Assembly (NCBI GenBank): GCA_021849615.1
Contig: JAJZSQ010000010.1
Location: forward strand, 1 to 51,354
Origin: Pseudomonadota bacterium
Lineage (GTDB): Bacteria; Pseudomonadota; Gammaproteobacteria; Steroidobacterales; Steroidobacteraceae
Length of the DNA: 51,354 nt
Reading direction: 5' to 3'
The notes under the pieces: generated by a model
Told to the model about the DNA's origin: nothing
Databases searched by the model: none
Seen by the model: the letters and a program-made list of their open reading frames with translations, nothing else
Made by a program: the position numbers and the translations under genes
Shown here: piece by piece, positions 7,492 through 15,623 of the stretch
Layout: each line of letters starts with the position of its first letter
Position numbering within the stretch: the first letter of the stretch is position 1

Positions 7492-9717
7492 TCAGCCCGC
7501 CCGAGCGGGGACCCCGTGCGCCGTCTCGAGATGAATCATGCGCAGCCTCAGCGCGTTGCCGATGACGGACACCGAGCTCAGGCTCATGGCGGCCGCGGCG
7601 ATCATGGGGCTCAAGAGCAGTCCGAAAACCGGATACAGTGCGCCGGCGGCGATCGGGATGCCGATCACGTTGTAGATGAAGGCGAGGAAGAGATTCTGGC
7701 GGATATTGCGCATGGTGGCGCGGCTGAGCACGCGGGCGCGCACGATGCCTGTCAGGTCGCCCTTGACGAGGGTGACACCAGCGCTCTGCATGGCCACATC
7801 GGTCCCCGTGCCCATGGCGATGCCGACTTCAGCTGCGGCGAGGGCCGGCGCGTCGTTTATGCCGTCGCCTGCCATGGCGACCGCTCGTCCTTCGCCGCGC
7901 AGGCGCTGCACGATGGCATTCTTGTGATCCGGCAACACCTGCGCCTCGATGTCGGTAATTCCGAGCCGGCGCGCGACGGCTTCAGCCGTGGCGCGATGAT
8001 CCCCCGTGACCATCACGATCCGGATGCCCTCGTGCCTGAGCGCCTCGAGTGCGGCGGGCGTGCTCGGCTTCACCGGATCGGCGACGGCGACGACGCCCGC
8101 GGGTTGGCCGTCGATCGCAACGAACATGGCAGTGGCCCCCTCGCTGCGCAACCGCTCCGCCGGGGTATCGAGGCTCGCCCCGGGGATTCCGAGCGAATCG
8201 AGCAGTGCGGCATTGCCCACGGCGACCGCGTGACCGTTGACAGTCCCGATGACGCCTTTGCCTGTTTCCGAGCGAAAGCCGGCCACGCTTTGCAGTGCAA
8301 TACCCCTCTCGTTCGCCGATGCGGCCACGGCGGCGGCGAGTGGATGCTCGCTCGAGCGCTCGAGGCTCGCTGCGAAGGTGAGCACCGCCGCCTCATCGTA
8401 TCCTTCCCCGGGCACGACGGCCACCACGCGCGGCTTGCCCTCGGTCAGTGTTCCGGTCTTATCCACGACGAGGGTGTCGATCTTCTCGAATCGCTCCAGC
8501 GCTTCGGCGTTCTTGATCAGCACGCCCGCCGCGGCACCCTTGCCGACACCGACCATGACGGACATGGGAGTCGCGAGCCCGAGCGCGCAGGGGCAGGCAA
8601 TGATGAGCACCGATACCGCCGCAACCAGCGCGTAGGCGAGCTGAGGCGGCGGTCCAAGCAGCATCCACGCGAGGAATGCGGCAAGGGCAATCACAATCAC
8701 GGCAGGGACAAACCACGAAGAGGCGCGGTCGGCGAGTCGCTGGATCGGCGCACGGCTGCGCTGCGCTTCGGTCACCATCTGCACGATTTGCGCGAGCATC
8801 GTGTCCGAGCCCACGCGCTCGGCGCGCGTGATCAGCGTGCCGGTCCCGTTGATCGTGCCGCCGATAACCCTGGCCCCCGAGACCTTGGCCACCGGGATGG
8901 ATTCGCCGGTGACCATCGACTCATCGACGGCGCTTACGCCCTCGAGCACCACTCCGTCCACCGGAACCGCTTCGCCGGGGCGTACCCGCAATCGGTCGCC
9001 GACCTGCACGGCATCGAGGGGAATCTCCTCATCGGCCCTGCCGTCGCGAATGCGGCGGGCGAATTTTGGCGCGAGATTGAGCAGGGAGCGAATGGCGCCA
9101 CCGGTAGCTTCCCGCGCGTGCAGCTCGAGCACCTGCCCCAGCAGCACGAGCACTGTGATGACCGCGGCGGCTTCGAAGTACACGGGAATGAGACCGTTCT
9201 CGCTGCGTAGTCCTCGCGGAAAGAGACCCGGTGCGAAGATCGCCACGAAGCTGTAGAGGTAAGCGGCGCTGACGCCGAGCGCGATGAGGCTGAACATGTT
9301 GAGCGAGCGGCGGCGCACGGAGGCCCACCCGCGCTGAAGCAGCGGCCATCCCGCCCAGATCACCACCGGGGTCCCGAGTGCGAACTGAATCCACATCGAC
9401 AGGACGGGAGAGATCACTCGATGCGTCGCGAGCGCGGGGATCTCTGTGGTCATGTCGAGGAGGGCCATCGGGGCGGCGAGTGCCGCACCGATCCAGAACC
9501 GCCGCGTCATGTCTCGCAGCTCGAGGTCTTGACCCGTCACACTTGCCGGCTGTACCGGTTCGAGCGTCATCCCGCAGATCGGGCAGTTGCCCGGCGCGCT
9601 CCGGCGAACCTCCGGATGCATGGGACAGGTGTAGATCGTTCCGAGTCGGGACTCGGCAGCCAGTCCCGACGGGCTCGCCGTTGCCTGGCCGCCATCTTCG
9701 CGCATCGGTTTGTTCAC
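7492..9717 (-). CDS. copA: Copper-translocating P1B-type ATPase
   Basis: A 741-residue Cu(I) export ATPase from GTG 9717 (GGGAG eight bases upstream). It starts with a short heavy-metal-binding domain, YTCPMHPEV through GNCPICGM (about residues 28-52), in place of an HMA domain. The actuator motif TGES is at 270-273, the membrane CPC site at 375-377, and the phosphorylated Asp is Asp419 in [16 protein letters not shown] and [11 protein letters not shown] of the ATP-binding domain follow. The pump moves Cu(I) or Ag(I) from cytoplasm to periplasm. The open frame runs 90 codons further upstream, but that extension is a frameshifted YHS gene (see the entry at 9737), so I do not treat it as the N-terminus. 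Confidence 0.93.
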   Translation of the reverse strand: MNKPMREDGGQATASPSGLAAESRLGTIYTCPMHPEVRRSAPGNCPICGMTLEPVQPASVTGQDLELRDMTRRFWIGAALAAPMALLDMTTEIPALATHRVISPVLSMWIQFALGTPVVIWAGWPLLQRGWASVRRRSLNMFSLIALGVSAAYLYSFVAIFAPGLFPRGLRSENGLIPVYFEAAAVITVLVLLGQVLELHAREATGGAIRSLLNLAPKFARRIRDGRADEEIPLDAVQVGDRLRVRPGEAVPVDGVVLEGVSAVDESMVTGESIPVAKVSGARVIGGTINGTGTLITRAERVGSDTMLAQIVQMVTEAQRSRAPIQRLADRASSWFVPAVIVIALAAFLAWMLLGPPPQLAYALVAAVSVLIIACPCALGLATPMSVMVGVGKGAAAGVLIKNAEALERFEKIDTLVVDKTGTLTEGKPRVVAVVPGEGYDEAAVLTFAASLERSSEHPLAAAVAASANERGIALQSVAGFRSETGKGVIGTVNGHAVAVGNAALLDSLGIPGASLDTPAERLRSEGATAMFVAIDGQPAGVVAVADPVKPSTPAALEALRHEGIRIVMVTGDHRATAEAVARRLGITDIEAQVLPDHKNAIVQRLRGEGRAVAMAGDGINDAPALAAAEVGIAMGTGTDVAMQSAGVTLVKGDLTGIVRARVLSRATMRNIRQNLFLAFIYNVIGIPIAAGALYPVFGLLLSPMIAAAAMSLSSVSVIGNALRLRMIHLETAHGVPARAG

Positions 9718-9736
9718 GGGTTCGGCTCCCAATCGA

Positions 9737-9978
9737 CTATGATTTAGTGAGATACCGGTCGGGCGCCGCGCAGAACTTCTCGAGACAGCCGCTCGAACAC
9801 GAGCAGTAGGACTGACTCCCATGCGCCAGTGGTGCTGGGAGTGCGGCGAGACTCGCATCCCGCACACCGGATCCGTCAGATCGCGCTCACCCATCCCTGC
9901 GGCGAGTTCCCCGGACACCGTATGAGGTTCCGTCGGAGCCGAATTATCGCCTCGCCGGTGCGTGTGACGCGAATTCAT
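9737..9978 (-). pseudogene. YHS-domain protein with a single-base frameshift
   Basis: The frame starts [12 protein letters not shown] and reaches the YHS signature DPVCGMRV, then loses sense after QHHWR. Shifting by one base near 9818-9826 recovers [12 protein letters not shown] and APDRYLTKS followed by TAG at 9737-9739, which completes a normal YHS domain. One missing C in the TGGCGCATGGG stretch explains the break. A GGGAG and GTG start for copA follow directly. So the original arrangement was a small YHS metal-binding protein just upstream of copA. Without correction the frame reads through and makes an artefactual YHS-CopA fusion. Either a real mutation or a base-call error is possible. 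Confidence 0.75.
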
Positions 9979-10329
9979 GGCGCGCACAGTGTTCCCGAGA
10001 CCTGGTAGATGACGCCGACAGTCGCGCGATCCCGCGCCTGAGGCGCTCCCTGCATCGTCGCGGAGCCTTTGTTTCTCCGGCCAGGCCGGCGATGCCAGCT
10101 ATGGTTCCGCTGAGGCCGGCGGCTGGTCAGTCGCCCGCCGTGTTCTCTACTCTTTGACATACGCCCTTCGCGCCGCGCCGGGTGGCCAATAGCGAAGCGT
10201 GGTCAAATAACTTCCCGCCGAATCGTATTGCGTTGGGGCCCTGAGAACATGAGGATTTCTACGTAATGGATTCAAAGCGCTGAGGGCGCATAGTGGGTAA
10301 CAATTCCTGTCGGGGCCAGGTGTCGCACC
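9979..10329. other. Divergent intergenic region, no gene assigned
   Basis: About 350 bases separate the minus-strand YHS/copA unit from the plus-strand YHS gene, so both promoters should lie here. A TTGACA stands at 10154-10159, but no convincing -10 is spaced 16-18 bases from it. I see no MerR/CueR-type dyad. A 61-codon minus-strand open frame has unusual composition and is not accepted as a gene. Confidence 0.4.
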
Positions 10330-10689
10330 ATGAGTGGCCTTCTTTCATTCTTGCTCTTTGGGGCGCTGTTCTTTGTCATGATGCGCTTCGGCTGCGGAGC
10401 GCATGTCGGTCACGGCGGCCATGGCGGCCACACTCACCAGCGCGACAACAACAGTGACCAGACCGTCACCCCGTCTACCCACCATGCTCTCGATGCGGGC
10501 GTCGATCCCGTGTGCGGAATGGCGGTCGAGCCGGCCAGCGGCTACGCGAGCGTCTATCGAAGCAAGACGCTGCGTTTCTGCTCGCGAGATTGCCTCGATA
10601 GATTCGAAGCACAGCCGGAGCGGTATCTCGGCGCTGGAGCGACGACGGAGGCAGTGCCAGAGGTACCGGGGAAGAGGTCGGCCCCATGA
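10330..10689 (+). CDS. Membrane-anchored YHS-domain protein with His-rich linker
   Basis: A 119-residue protein. One N-terminal transmembrane segment (residues ~3-20, FLLFGALFFVMM) is followed by a His/Gly stretch HVGHGGHGGHTH and a YHS domain, DPVCGMAVEPASGY through LRFCSRDCLDRFEAQPERYL (about residues 57-99). YHS domains bind copper or other soft metals via Cys residues and often accompany CopA-type pumps. The His-rich linker is a second possible metal site. The next gene starts four bases before this stop, so they are coupled. A role in copper handling at the inner membrane is inferred from domain and context. Confidence 0.85.
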   Translation: MSGLLSFLLFGALFFVMMRFGCGAHVGHGGHGGHTHQRDNNSDQTVTPSTHHALDAGVDPVCGMAVEPASGYASVYRSKTLRFCSRDCLDRFEAQPERYLGAGATTEAVPEVPGKRSAP

Positions 10690-10952
10690 AAACGGGCATC
10701 TCGCTCAAAGCGGCCGGGATGGCGACGGGGCTGTTTCTCGCGATTACTTTCTCACTGTGCGTGGCATTTGACCTTCTCGTCCCGCGCTATGCCATGTATC
10801 ACACTTGGCTCGGACTCGTGCCCGGTTTCCACTGGCTGACCTGGGGGTCCTTTGCCCTTGGGTTGATCGAGAGCTACGCCTACGGCTGGTTCATTGCGCT
10901 CATCTGGGTGCCGCTCTACAACGTGTTTCTGTTTGGCCGTCGTCAGCCATGA
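10686..10952 (+). CDS. Small DUF5676-like membrane protein
   Basis: An 88-residue protein with two predicted membrane segments: residues ~8-30 (GMATGLFLAITFSLCVAFDLL) and ~50-82, the second containing WLTWGSFALGLIESYAYGW. This size and pattern match the DUF5676 family, which often occurs beside YHS and copper genes. No catalytic motif is visible and function is unknown. It overlaps the preceding YHS gene and the following methyltransferase-like gene, each by four bases. That means three tightly coupled membrane proteins. The family assignment is from memory of the pattern, not a search. Confidence 0.72.
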   Translation: MKTGISLKAAGMATGLFLAITFSLCVAFDLLVPRYAMYHTWLGLVPGFHWLTWGSFALGLIESYAYGWFIALIWVPLYNVFLFGRRQP

Positions 10953-11596
10953 GCGTGCACATTGCACATTCGGGCGCGTGGGGCCTCGCGATCGTGATGA
11001 TCGTGATCGCCTCCTGGGTCTTCTATCGATATTTCGCTCCCAAGGGGTGGCGCGAGTGGGCCGGCGCGGGCTTGGTCCAGGCGTTCATCATCGCGCTCTA
11101 CGCGGAAATGTACGGCTTTCCGCTGACGATCTATCTGCTCGTGCGGTTCTTGCATCTCGACCGCCGTGGCTTGAACGCGAACTTGTGGTCGACGCTGCTC
11201 GGCATGGGCGATACCGGTATGATGATCTCCATGCTGATCGGGTATGTGCTGCTCTTTCTCGGCATTGGCCTCTTCATCGAGGGATGGCGCGAGCTCTACC
11301 GCGCGCACCAGGCGGGCAGACTCGCATCCGACCGCCTCTACGGACTCGTGCGCCACCCCCAGTACACCGGGCTTTTCGTGGGACTCTTCGGCGAAGGCGT
11401 CGTTCATTGGCCGACCGTCTTTTCCGTGACGTTGGTTCCAATCATCGTGTTCGTCTACACTCGGCTCGCGTATCGGGAAGAGCGGGATATGATCGCGAAA
11501 TTCGGCGAGCGGTACGAGGAGTACCGGCGGCGAGTGCCCATGTTCTTCCCGGGGCGCGGCGGTTGGCGCCGGCTTATTGAGGAGGCCGGACCTTAA
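10949..11596 (+). CDS. Isoprenylcysteine carboxyl methyltransferase-family membrane protein
   Basis: A 215-residue integral membrane protein with about five helices. The C-terminal half carries the ICMT/PEMT signature: GLVRHPQYTGLFVG near residue 130, then the EERDMIAKFGERYEEYRRRVPMFFP end motif. Such proteins bind SAM in the membrane and methylate lipids or small molecules; many bacterial members occur in metal-resistance clusters with unknown substrates. ATG 10949 overlaps the stop of the DUF5676-like gene (ATGA). The in-frame extension back to 10805 lies inside that gene and is rejected. It is followed by the Met-rich exported protein, consistent with a copper operon. Confidence 0.85.
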   Translation: MSVHIAHSGAWGLAIVMIVIASWVFYRYFAPKGWREWAGAGLVQAFIIALYAEMYGFPLTIYLLVRFLHLDRRGLNANLWSTLLGMGDTGMMISMLIGYVLLFLGIGLFIEGWRELYRAHQAGRLASDRLYGLVRHPQYTGLFVGLFGEGVVHWPTVFSVTLVPIIVFVYTRLAYREERDMIAKFGERYEEYRRRVPMFFPGRGGWRRLIEEAGP

Positions 11597-11631
11597 CCGG
11601 TGCACGGCGTCATTCAAGCGAGGAGACTCCA

Positions 11632-12186
11632 GTGAAATCGAGACTCTCAATGGCACTACCGGGCGTTGCCCTGGCGCTGTTCGCGATCGCGACCGCGACC
11701 GCGACCGCGCAGGCCGCGCCCCCTTCACCCCAACCGCCGGCGGCTCAAGCAACCGAACGGACCTCTATAGCCGCAACGCATCTCAAGGAGGTGGAAGCTC
11801 GGATGAAGCTCATGCAGGAGCAGATGCGGCGGATCCGCGAGACGAAGAGTCCAGAGGTCAGAGCGACGCTGCTGCGCGAGCACATGCACACCATGATGGA
11901 GCAGATGCGGGCCATGCGCGCCATGGGCGGGGGGATGATGTCTGGCATGATGCCTCGGGGGATGATGGGCGGTCCCTCGATGGGGCACGGGATGATGGGT
12001 CACGGCATGATGGGGGGCGGCAATCGGAATGCACCTTCCGCGCAGCAGTGCCAGCGGATGCACGACCGGATGCGGGACGAGATGCAGAACCGTCTCGACA
12101 TGATGCAACTGATGATGGAGCAGATGATGGGGCAGATGCAGGCGATGCAGGGAATGCCTATGGAAGGGAAGGGCCCGCAGCGGTAG
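11632..12186 (+). CDS. Exported methionine-rich protein, probable Cu(I)-binding
   Basis: A 184-residue protein from GTG 11632 with a Sec signal peptide (about residues 1-28, ending ATAQA-A). The middle (residues ~50-95) is a charged helix with repeated Met. The segment ~98-130 is GGGMMSGMMPRGMMGG-like with MGHGMMGHGMMGGG repeats, and the C-terminus has MMQLMMEQMMGQMQAMQ. Clustered Met-x-x-Met and Met-Gly-His are Cu(I)/Ag(I) ligands in periplasmic proteins such as CopC-, PcoE- or CusF-type carriers. No enzyme motif is present. It lies between the ICMT-like gene and the cus genes. A periplasmic copper sponge or chaperone role is inferred. Confidence 0.8.
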   Translation: MKSRLSMALPGVALALFAIATATATAQAAPPSPQPPAAQATERTSIAATHLKEVEARMKLMQEQMRRIRETKSPEVRATLLREHMHTMMEQMRAMRAMGGGMMSGMMPRGMMGGPSMGHGMMGHGMMGGGNRNAPSAQQCQRMHDRMRDEMQNRLDMMQLMMEQMMGQMQAMQGMPMEGKGPQR

Positions 12187-12273
12187 TTTCCCTCAGGAGA
12201 TGAGCAATCCCCGCAATGCCCAGGCTTCTCAGCGGTGGCGTTGCAGTCTCAAAAGCGTTAGCATGACAAGGTC

Positions 12274-12693
12274 ATGATGGCTCGGCGATTTCATTCGCAT
12301 TACCTCACGCTCCTGCTGCTGGCAGTGGTGACCCTCGGGTACGGCCAGCAGGTCTGGGCGTGTCCCATGATGCTGTCCCCCACTCCGGTACCGATGCGCT
12401 GCCCCATGACGGGTCACCGAATGCCGATGCCCTGTGGTGGTGCGTCGTTGTCCCGCGGAGTCTCCTGCGGGATGCCCAGCGCTTGTGGATGGGTGCCGGC
12501 GGGACCCGCTGCTCGAGTCAGCGGGATTGAAATCCGAAATGCGCATGCCGTCGCTCCGTCCGCGCCGGCATGGACTGCTGTCTCTCCTGTGGCGGCTCAT
12601 CGAAGGCCGCCACCGCAGGGTCCCCCGCGCACGGCCACCGCCTCATCGGCGGGGCGCGATACCTATCTTTCGACCCTCCGTCTGAGACTCTAA
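12274..12693 (+). CDS. Small exported Cys/Met/Pro-rich protein upstream of cusC
   Basis: A 139-residue protein with a hydrophobic N-terminal segment (LTLLLLAVVTLGYGQQVWA) that looks like a signal peptide ending before CPMML. Residues ~30-70 contain CPMM, MRCPMTGHRMPMPCGG and VSCGMPSACG, a dense set of Cys, Met and His suited to soft metals. The second half is Ala/Pro/Arg-rich and low in information. It is 81 bases before cusC and in the same direction. I do not recognise a named family. Two ATGs (12274, 12277) stand at the start. Function is probably periplasmic copper binding; confidence in coding is moderate. Confidence 0.6.
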   Translation: MMARRFHSHYLTLLLLAVVTLGYGQQVWACPMMLSPTPVPMRCPMTGHRMPMPCGGASLSRGVSCGMPSACGWVPAGPAARVSGIEIRNAHAVAPSAPAWTAVSPVAAHRRPPPQGPPRTATASSAGRDTYLSTLRLRL

Positions 12694-12774
12694 CACTCCA
12701 CGTTGCGGATCGGTGCTCGCACGCCAAGCGTGTGCGGGCACGTCATCGTTTGGGATCTGCAAACGGAGTGTCTT

Positions 12775-14076
12775 GTGCGTCATCATTCGGAATGTCTGAC
12801 CGGCGTGGTCGGCTTGGCGTTGCTCCTCGTCGTGAGCGCAACTCATGCCGCCGATCTCGCGCACCGGGACCGTTATGTGCCGCTGCCGGCGCCGCTGACG
12901 GCTGAATCGTTCACCGCCGCGGTGCTTGCGCGGAACGCGGGTCTCTCGGCCATGCGGCAAGCGCTGGTCGCGGCGGTCTCCAGCATCCGGCCGGCCGGCG
13001 CGTTGCCCGATCCGATGCTGAGCGTATCGGCGGCGCCGCGTACTTTCGGCGGCGCCATGGGAACGGGCGAGGACATCGAGGTGAGTCAGGCGCTGCCCTG
13101 GTGGGGCACGCTCGCAGCGCGCAAGGAGATCGCACAAGCGGATGCGGAGGTGGCGCGCCACGACCTCGAGGCGCTGCGGCTGCGCCTCGCGGCCACAGCG
13201 CGAGGGGCCTTTGCAGACTGGGTGTACGTTCACCGCGCACTCAGGATCAATGCCGCCAACCAATCCGTCATCGCCGAGCTGCGGCGCATCGCTTCGGTAC
13301 GCTACGCGACGGGCAAGGCGCCGCAAGCCGATGTGCTGGAAGCGGATGTCGAGCGCACCGTGCTCGCGCAGCAACAGCTTAAGTGGCGGCGGAAGATCGC
13401 CGTTGTTGCAGCGCGCATGAACGCACTGCTCGATCGGCCACCGACATCCCCGATTCCACTGCCCGCGGCCCTGCCCGCGCCGGCGCATCTGCCGTCCGAA
13501 GCGGAGTTCCTCCAGCGGGGACTCACCCACCCGCAGTTGAAGGCGCTCGAAGCGCAAGAACACGCCGCTCGGGCGAAGGCGGCGCTCGCAGGCAAAAAAC
13601 GCTACCCGCAATTCCAAGTGAGCGCCGGCTACAACAGCATGTGGTCGGATCCGGCGATGCGGCCCATGGTGGGACTGTCCTTCACGGTCCCGCTCGATCA
13701 GGGGAAGTACCGCGCGGAAATCGATGCCGCCCATGCGCAGGAGCGGCGGGCCGAATACGATCTCGAGAGCACGCGCGCGACCCTGCTCGCCGATCTCTCG
13801 GCCGCCTACGCCTCGACGCGAGAGGCGGCGAAGTCGCTCGCGCTCTATCGAGACGACCTCGTGCCGCTCTCGCGCGATGCGCTCGATGTGGCCTTGAGCG
13901 AATACGGCAGCGGCCAGGGCGGCTTTCTCGAGGTGCTGACCGCTGAGCAGCACCAACTCGATACCGAACTCGGACTCGCCCGCGCGCAATCGGAATACTT
14001 CGATCGGTGGGCCAAGCTCGAGCGACTGAGCGGGAGCGGGCTTGCGATTCCGAACGTGACGGGGAGCTCGCGATGA
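12775..14076 (+). CDS. cusC: CusC-like outer membrane efflux protein (TolC family)
   Basis: A 433-residue outer-membrane channel subunit of the tripartite Cu/Ag efflux system. GTG 12775 is chosen because GGAG lies six bases upstream and it gives a signal peptide (LTGVVGLALLLVVSATHA). The open frame 72 bases further up lacks these. Two TolC repeats with long coiled helices are visible: residues ~40-220 and ~240-425, with LPDPMLSVSA and YPQFQVSAGYNSMWSD beta segments. There is no lipobox, unlike the two other TolC-type proteins in this window. The stop overlaps the cusB start. It acts as the outer-membrane exit duct for CusBA. Confidence 0.88.
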   Translation: MRHHSECLTGVVGLALLLVVSATHAADLAHRDRYVPLPAPLTAESFTAAVLARNAGLSAMRQALVAAVSSIRPAGALPDPMLSVSAAPRTFGGAMGTGEDIEVSQALPWWGTLAARKEIAQADAEVARHDLEALRLRLAATARGAFADWVYVHRALRINAANQSVIAELRRIASVRYATGKAPQADVLEADVERTVLAQQQLKWRRKIAVVAARMNALLDRPPTSPIPLPAALPAPAHLPSEAEFLQRGLTHPQLKALEAQEHAARAKAALAGKKRYPQFQVSAGYNSMWSDPAMRPMVGLSFTVPLDQGKYRAEIDAAHAQERRAEYDLESTRATLLADLSAAYASTREAAKSLALYRDDLVPLSRDALDVALSEYGSGQGGFLEVLTAEQHQLDTELGLARAQSEYFDRWAKLERLSGSGLAIPNVTGSSR

Positions 14077-15623
14077 AGACGAACTACCGCATGGCATTCT
14101 TCGTGGCGCTTGCCATCAATCTGCTGCTCCTCGGCGGCGGGGGGGCATTGTGGTGGCGCTCGCATTCGGCGGCAGTGTCGAGGATCGCCCCGGCGGCGAC
14201 CGCGGCTTCGGCGCCTCGGGCAAGCGCAGGGGTCGGAAGCAGCGGGCCTTCGCACGAGTCGCCGCTCGCGCCGGTGCCCATCTCCTCCCAACAATTGCAG
14301 CGTATCGGGGTCAGGATCGGCGAGGTCCGGCGCAAGTCCGTCAGCGACGTGATCCGCACGACCGGTAGTGTCGCGGTCGACGAACGAGGGCTCGCCTACG
14401 TGCAGGTGCGCTTCGCGGGCTACATCCAGAAGGTGTTCGTCGATTCGACCTACCAGTACGTGCGCCGTGGACAGCCGCTCTTCACGATCTACAGTCCCGA
14501 ACTCTTGTCCACCGAGCGGGAGTACCTGCTGGCACGGGAAAGCCAGCGACGGCTCGCACGCAGCCCCGATCCGGCGGTCGCCCGCGATGCGGCCTCGCTG
14601 GTTCAAGCGGCGGCCGAACGGCTTGCGCTCTGGGGTGTCCCGCGCCGGGAAATCGAGCGTCTGCGCGCGACGGGGCGAATCAGGCGCGATTTGGTCATCG
14701 ACTCTCCGGTGACCGGCTACGTCACCCAGCGCGAAGCGCTGCCCAACGCGTACGCCGAGCCGGGAACACGCCTCTACACCGTGGCGAATCTCTCGACGAT
14801 CTGGGTGTTTGCCCACGTATTCCAGAACGATCTCGGGCGGCTCAAGATCGGCGATCGGGCCCGTCTCACCGTCAACACGTACCCGGGGCGGCGCTTCACC
14901 GGCCGGGTGGATTTCATCTACCCCGAGATCGATCCCGCGACCCGCACGGCGCGGGTGCGCCTGCGATTTGTGAACCCCACCCTGAAGCTCGTGCCGGGCA
15001 TGTTCGTGAACGTCTCGCTCGAGGCGCCGATGGGCGAACAGGTGGTGATTCCAGCCTCCGGGGTACTGCAGACGGGCACCCGGCAGATTGTGTTCGTGGA
15101 CCGGGGCGACGGGTATCTCGAGCCGCGTGATGTGCAGCTCGGTGCCGAGGTCGGCGATGAGTACATCGTGCTTAAGGGGCTCAAGCCCGGTGAGCGCATC
15201 GTTACCTCGGCCAACTTCCTCATCGATTCCCAAAGCCAGCTGCAGGCCGCCTTGTCCGCCTTCGCGCCGCCGCCCGCGGCACCCCGGACTGCAGGTGCTC
15301 CGCAGGCGCGTCTCGCCGTAGCTCTGCAACCGAATCCCCCGCGCGTCGGGCGCAATCTGATCCGCGTGACGCTTACCGACCCCAAGGGCGGGCCGGTCAA
15401 CGGTGCGCAGGTGAGTGCGACTTTCGCGCTACCGGGGATGCCGGCCATGGGGATGGCAGGCAAGCAGGTTTCGGTGCAATTGAGTCCAGCCGGAAACGGC
15501 GCGTACCAGGGCTCGGTGACCTTGACGGGAGGCGGCACGTGGCAAGTCGCCGTCGTGGCCCGAAGGGGGAGCCAGGTCTTGGCCACCCACCAGCTTTCGG
15601 TCGATGCGGCGGGGGGCCTCTAG
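14073..15623 (+). CDS. cusB: CusB-like periplasmic adaptor with C-terminal FixH/YtkA-like domain
   Basis: A 516-residue membrane-fusion protein. The N-terminal anchor is residues ~7-28. The adaptor core runs from about 70 to 410: AGYIQKVFVDSTYQYVRRGQ lipoyl half, a helical hairpin, DSPVTGYV second half, and beta-barrel and membrane-proximal parts. CusB links CusA and CusC and hands metal to CusA. Residues ~430-516 add a separate beta-sandwich, RVTLTDPKGGPVNGAQVSAT then ALPGMPAMGMAGKQ and GTWQVAVVA, which matches FixH/YtkA-like domains. Its Met cluster could bind Cu(I). ATG 14073 overlaps the cusC stop; the cusA ATG follows the stop directly. Confidence 0.88.
   Translation: MKTNYRMAFFVALAINLLLLGGGGALWWRSHSAAVSRIAPAATAASAPRASAGVGSSGPSHESPLAPVPISSQQLQRIGVRIGEVRRKSVSDVIRTTGSVAVDERGLAYVQVRFAGYIQKVFVDSTYQYVRRGQPLFTIYSPELLSTEREYLLARESQRRLARSPDPAVARDAASLVQAAAERLALWGVPRREIERLRATGRIRRDLVIDSPVTGYVTQREALPNAYAEPGTRLYTVANLSTIWVFAHVFQNDLGRLKIGDRARLTVNTYPGRRFTGRVDFIYPEIDPATRTARVRLRFVNPTLKLVPGMFVNVSLEAPMGEQVVIPASGVLQTGTRQIVFVDRGDGYLEPRDVQLGAEVGDEYIVLKGLKPGERIVTSANFLIDSQSQLQAALSAFAPPPAAPRTAGAPQARLAVALQPNPPRVGRNLIRVTLTDPKGGPVNGAQVSATFALPGMPAMGMAGKQVSVQLSPAGNGAYQGSVTLTGGGTWQVAVVARRGSQVLATHQLSVDAAGGL

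Noticed and set aside
7516-9210. Long plus-strand open frame of 564 codons opposite copA
   Set aside because: Antisense shadow of a GC-rich gene; composition is His/Arg/Gly-rich without any domain, while the minus strand has all P-type ATPase motifs.
10154-10159. TTGACA as -35 of a promoter for the YHS operon
   Set aside because: No acceptable -10 at 16-18 bases; the spot expected holds GC-rich sequence.
12262-12276. CATGAC-AAG-GTCATG inverted repeat near the small Cys/Met protein start, resembling part of a CusR box
   Set aside because: Overlaps the start codon region, arms are only six bases and the TGACA/TGTCA spacing of the E. coli CusR box is not matched.
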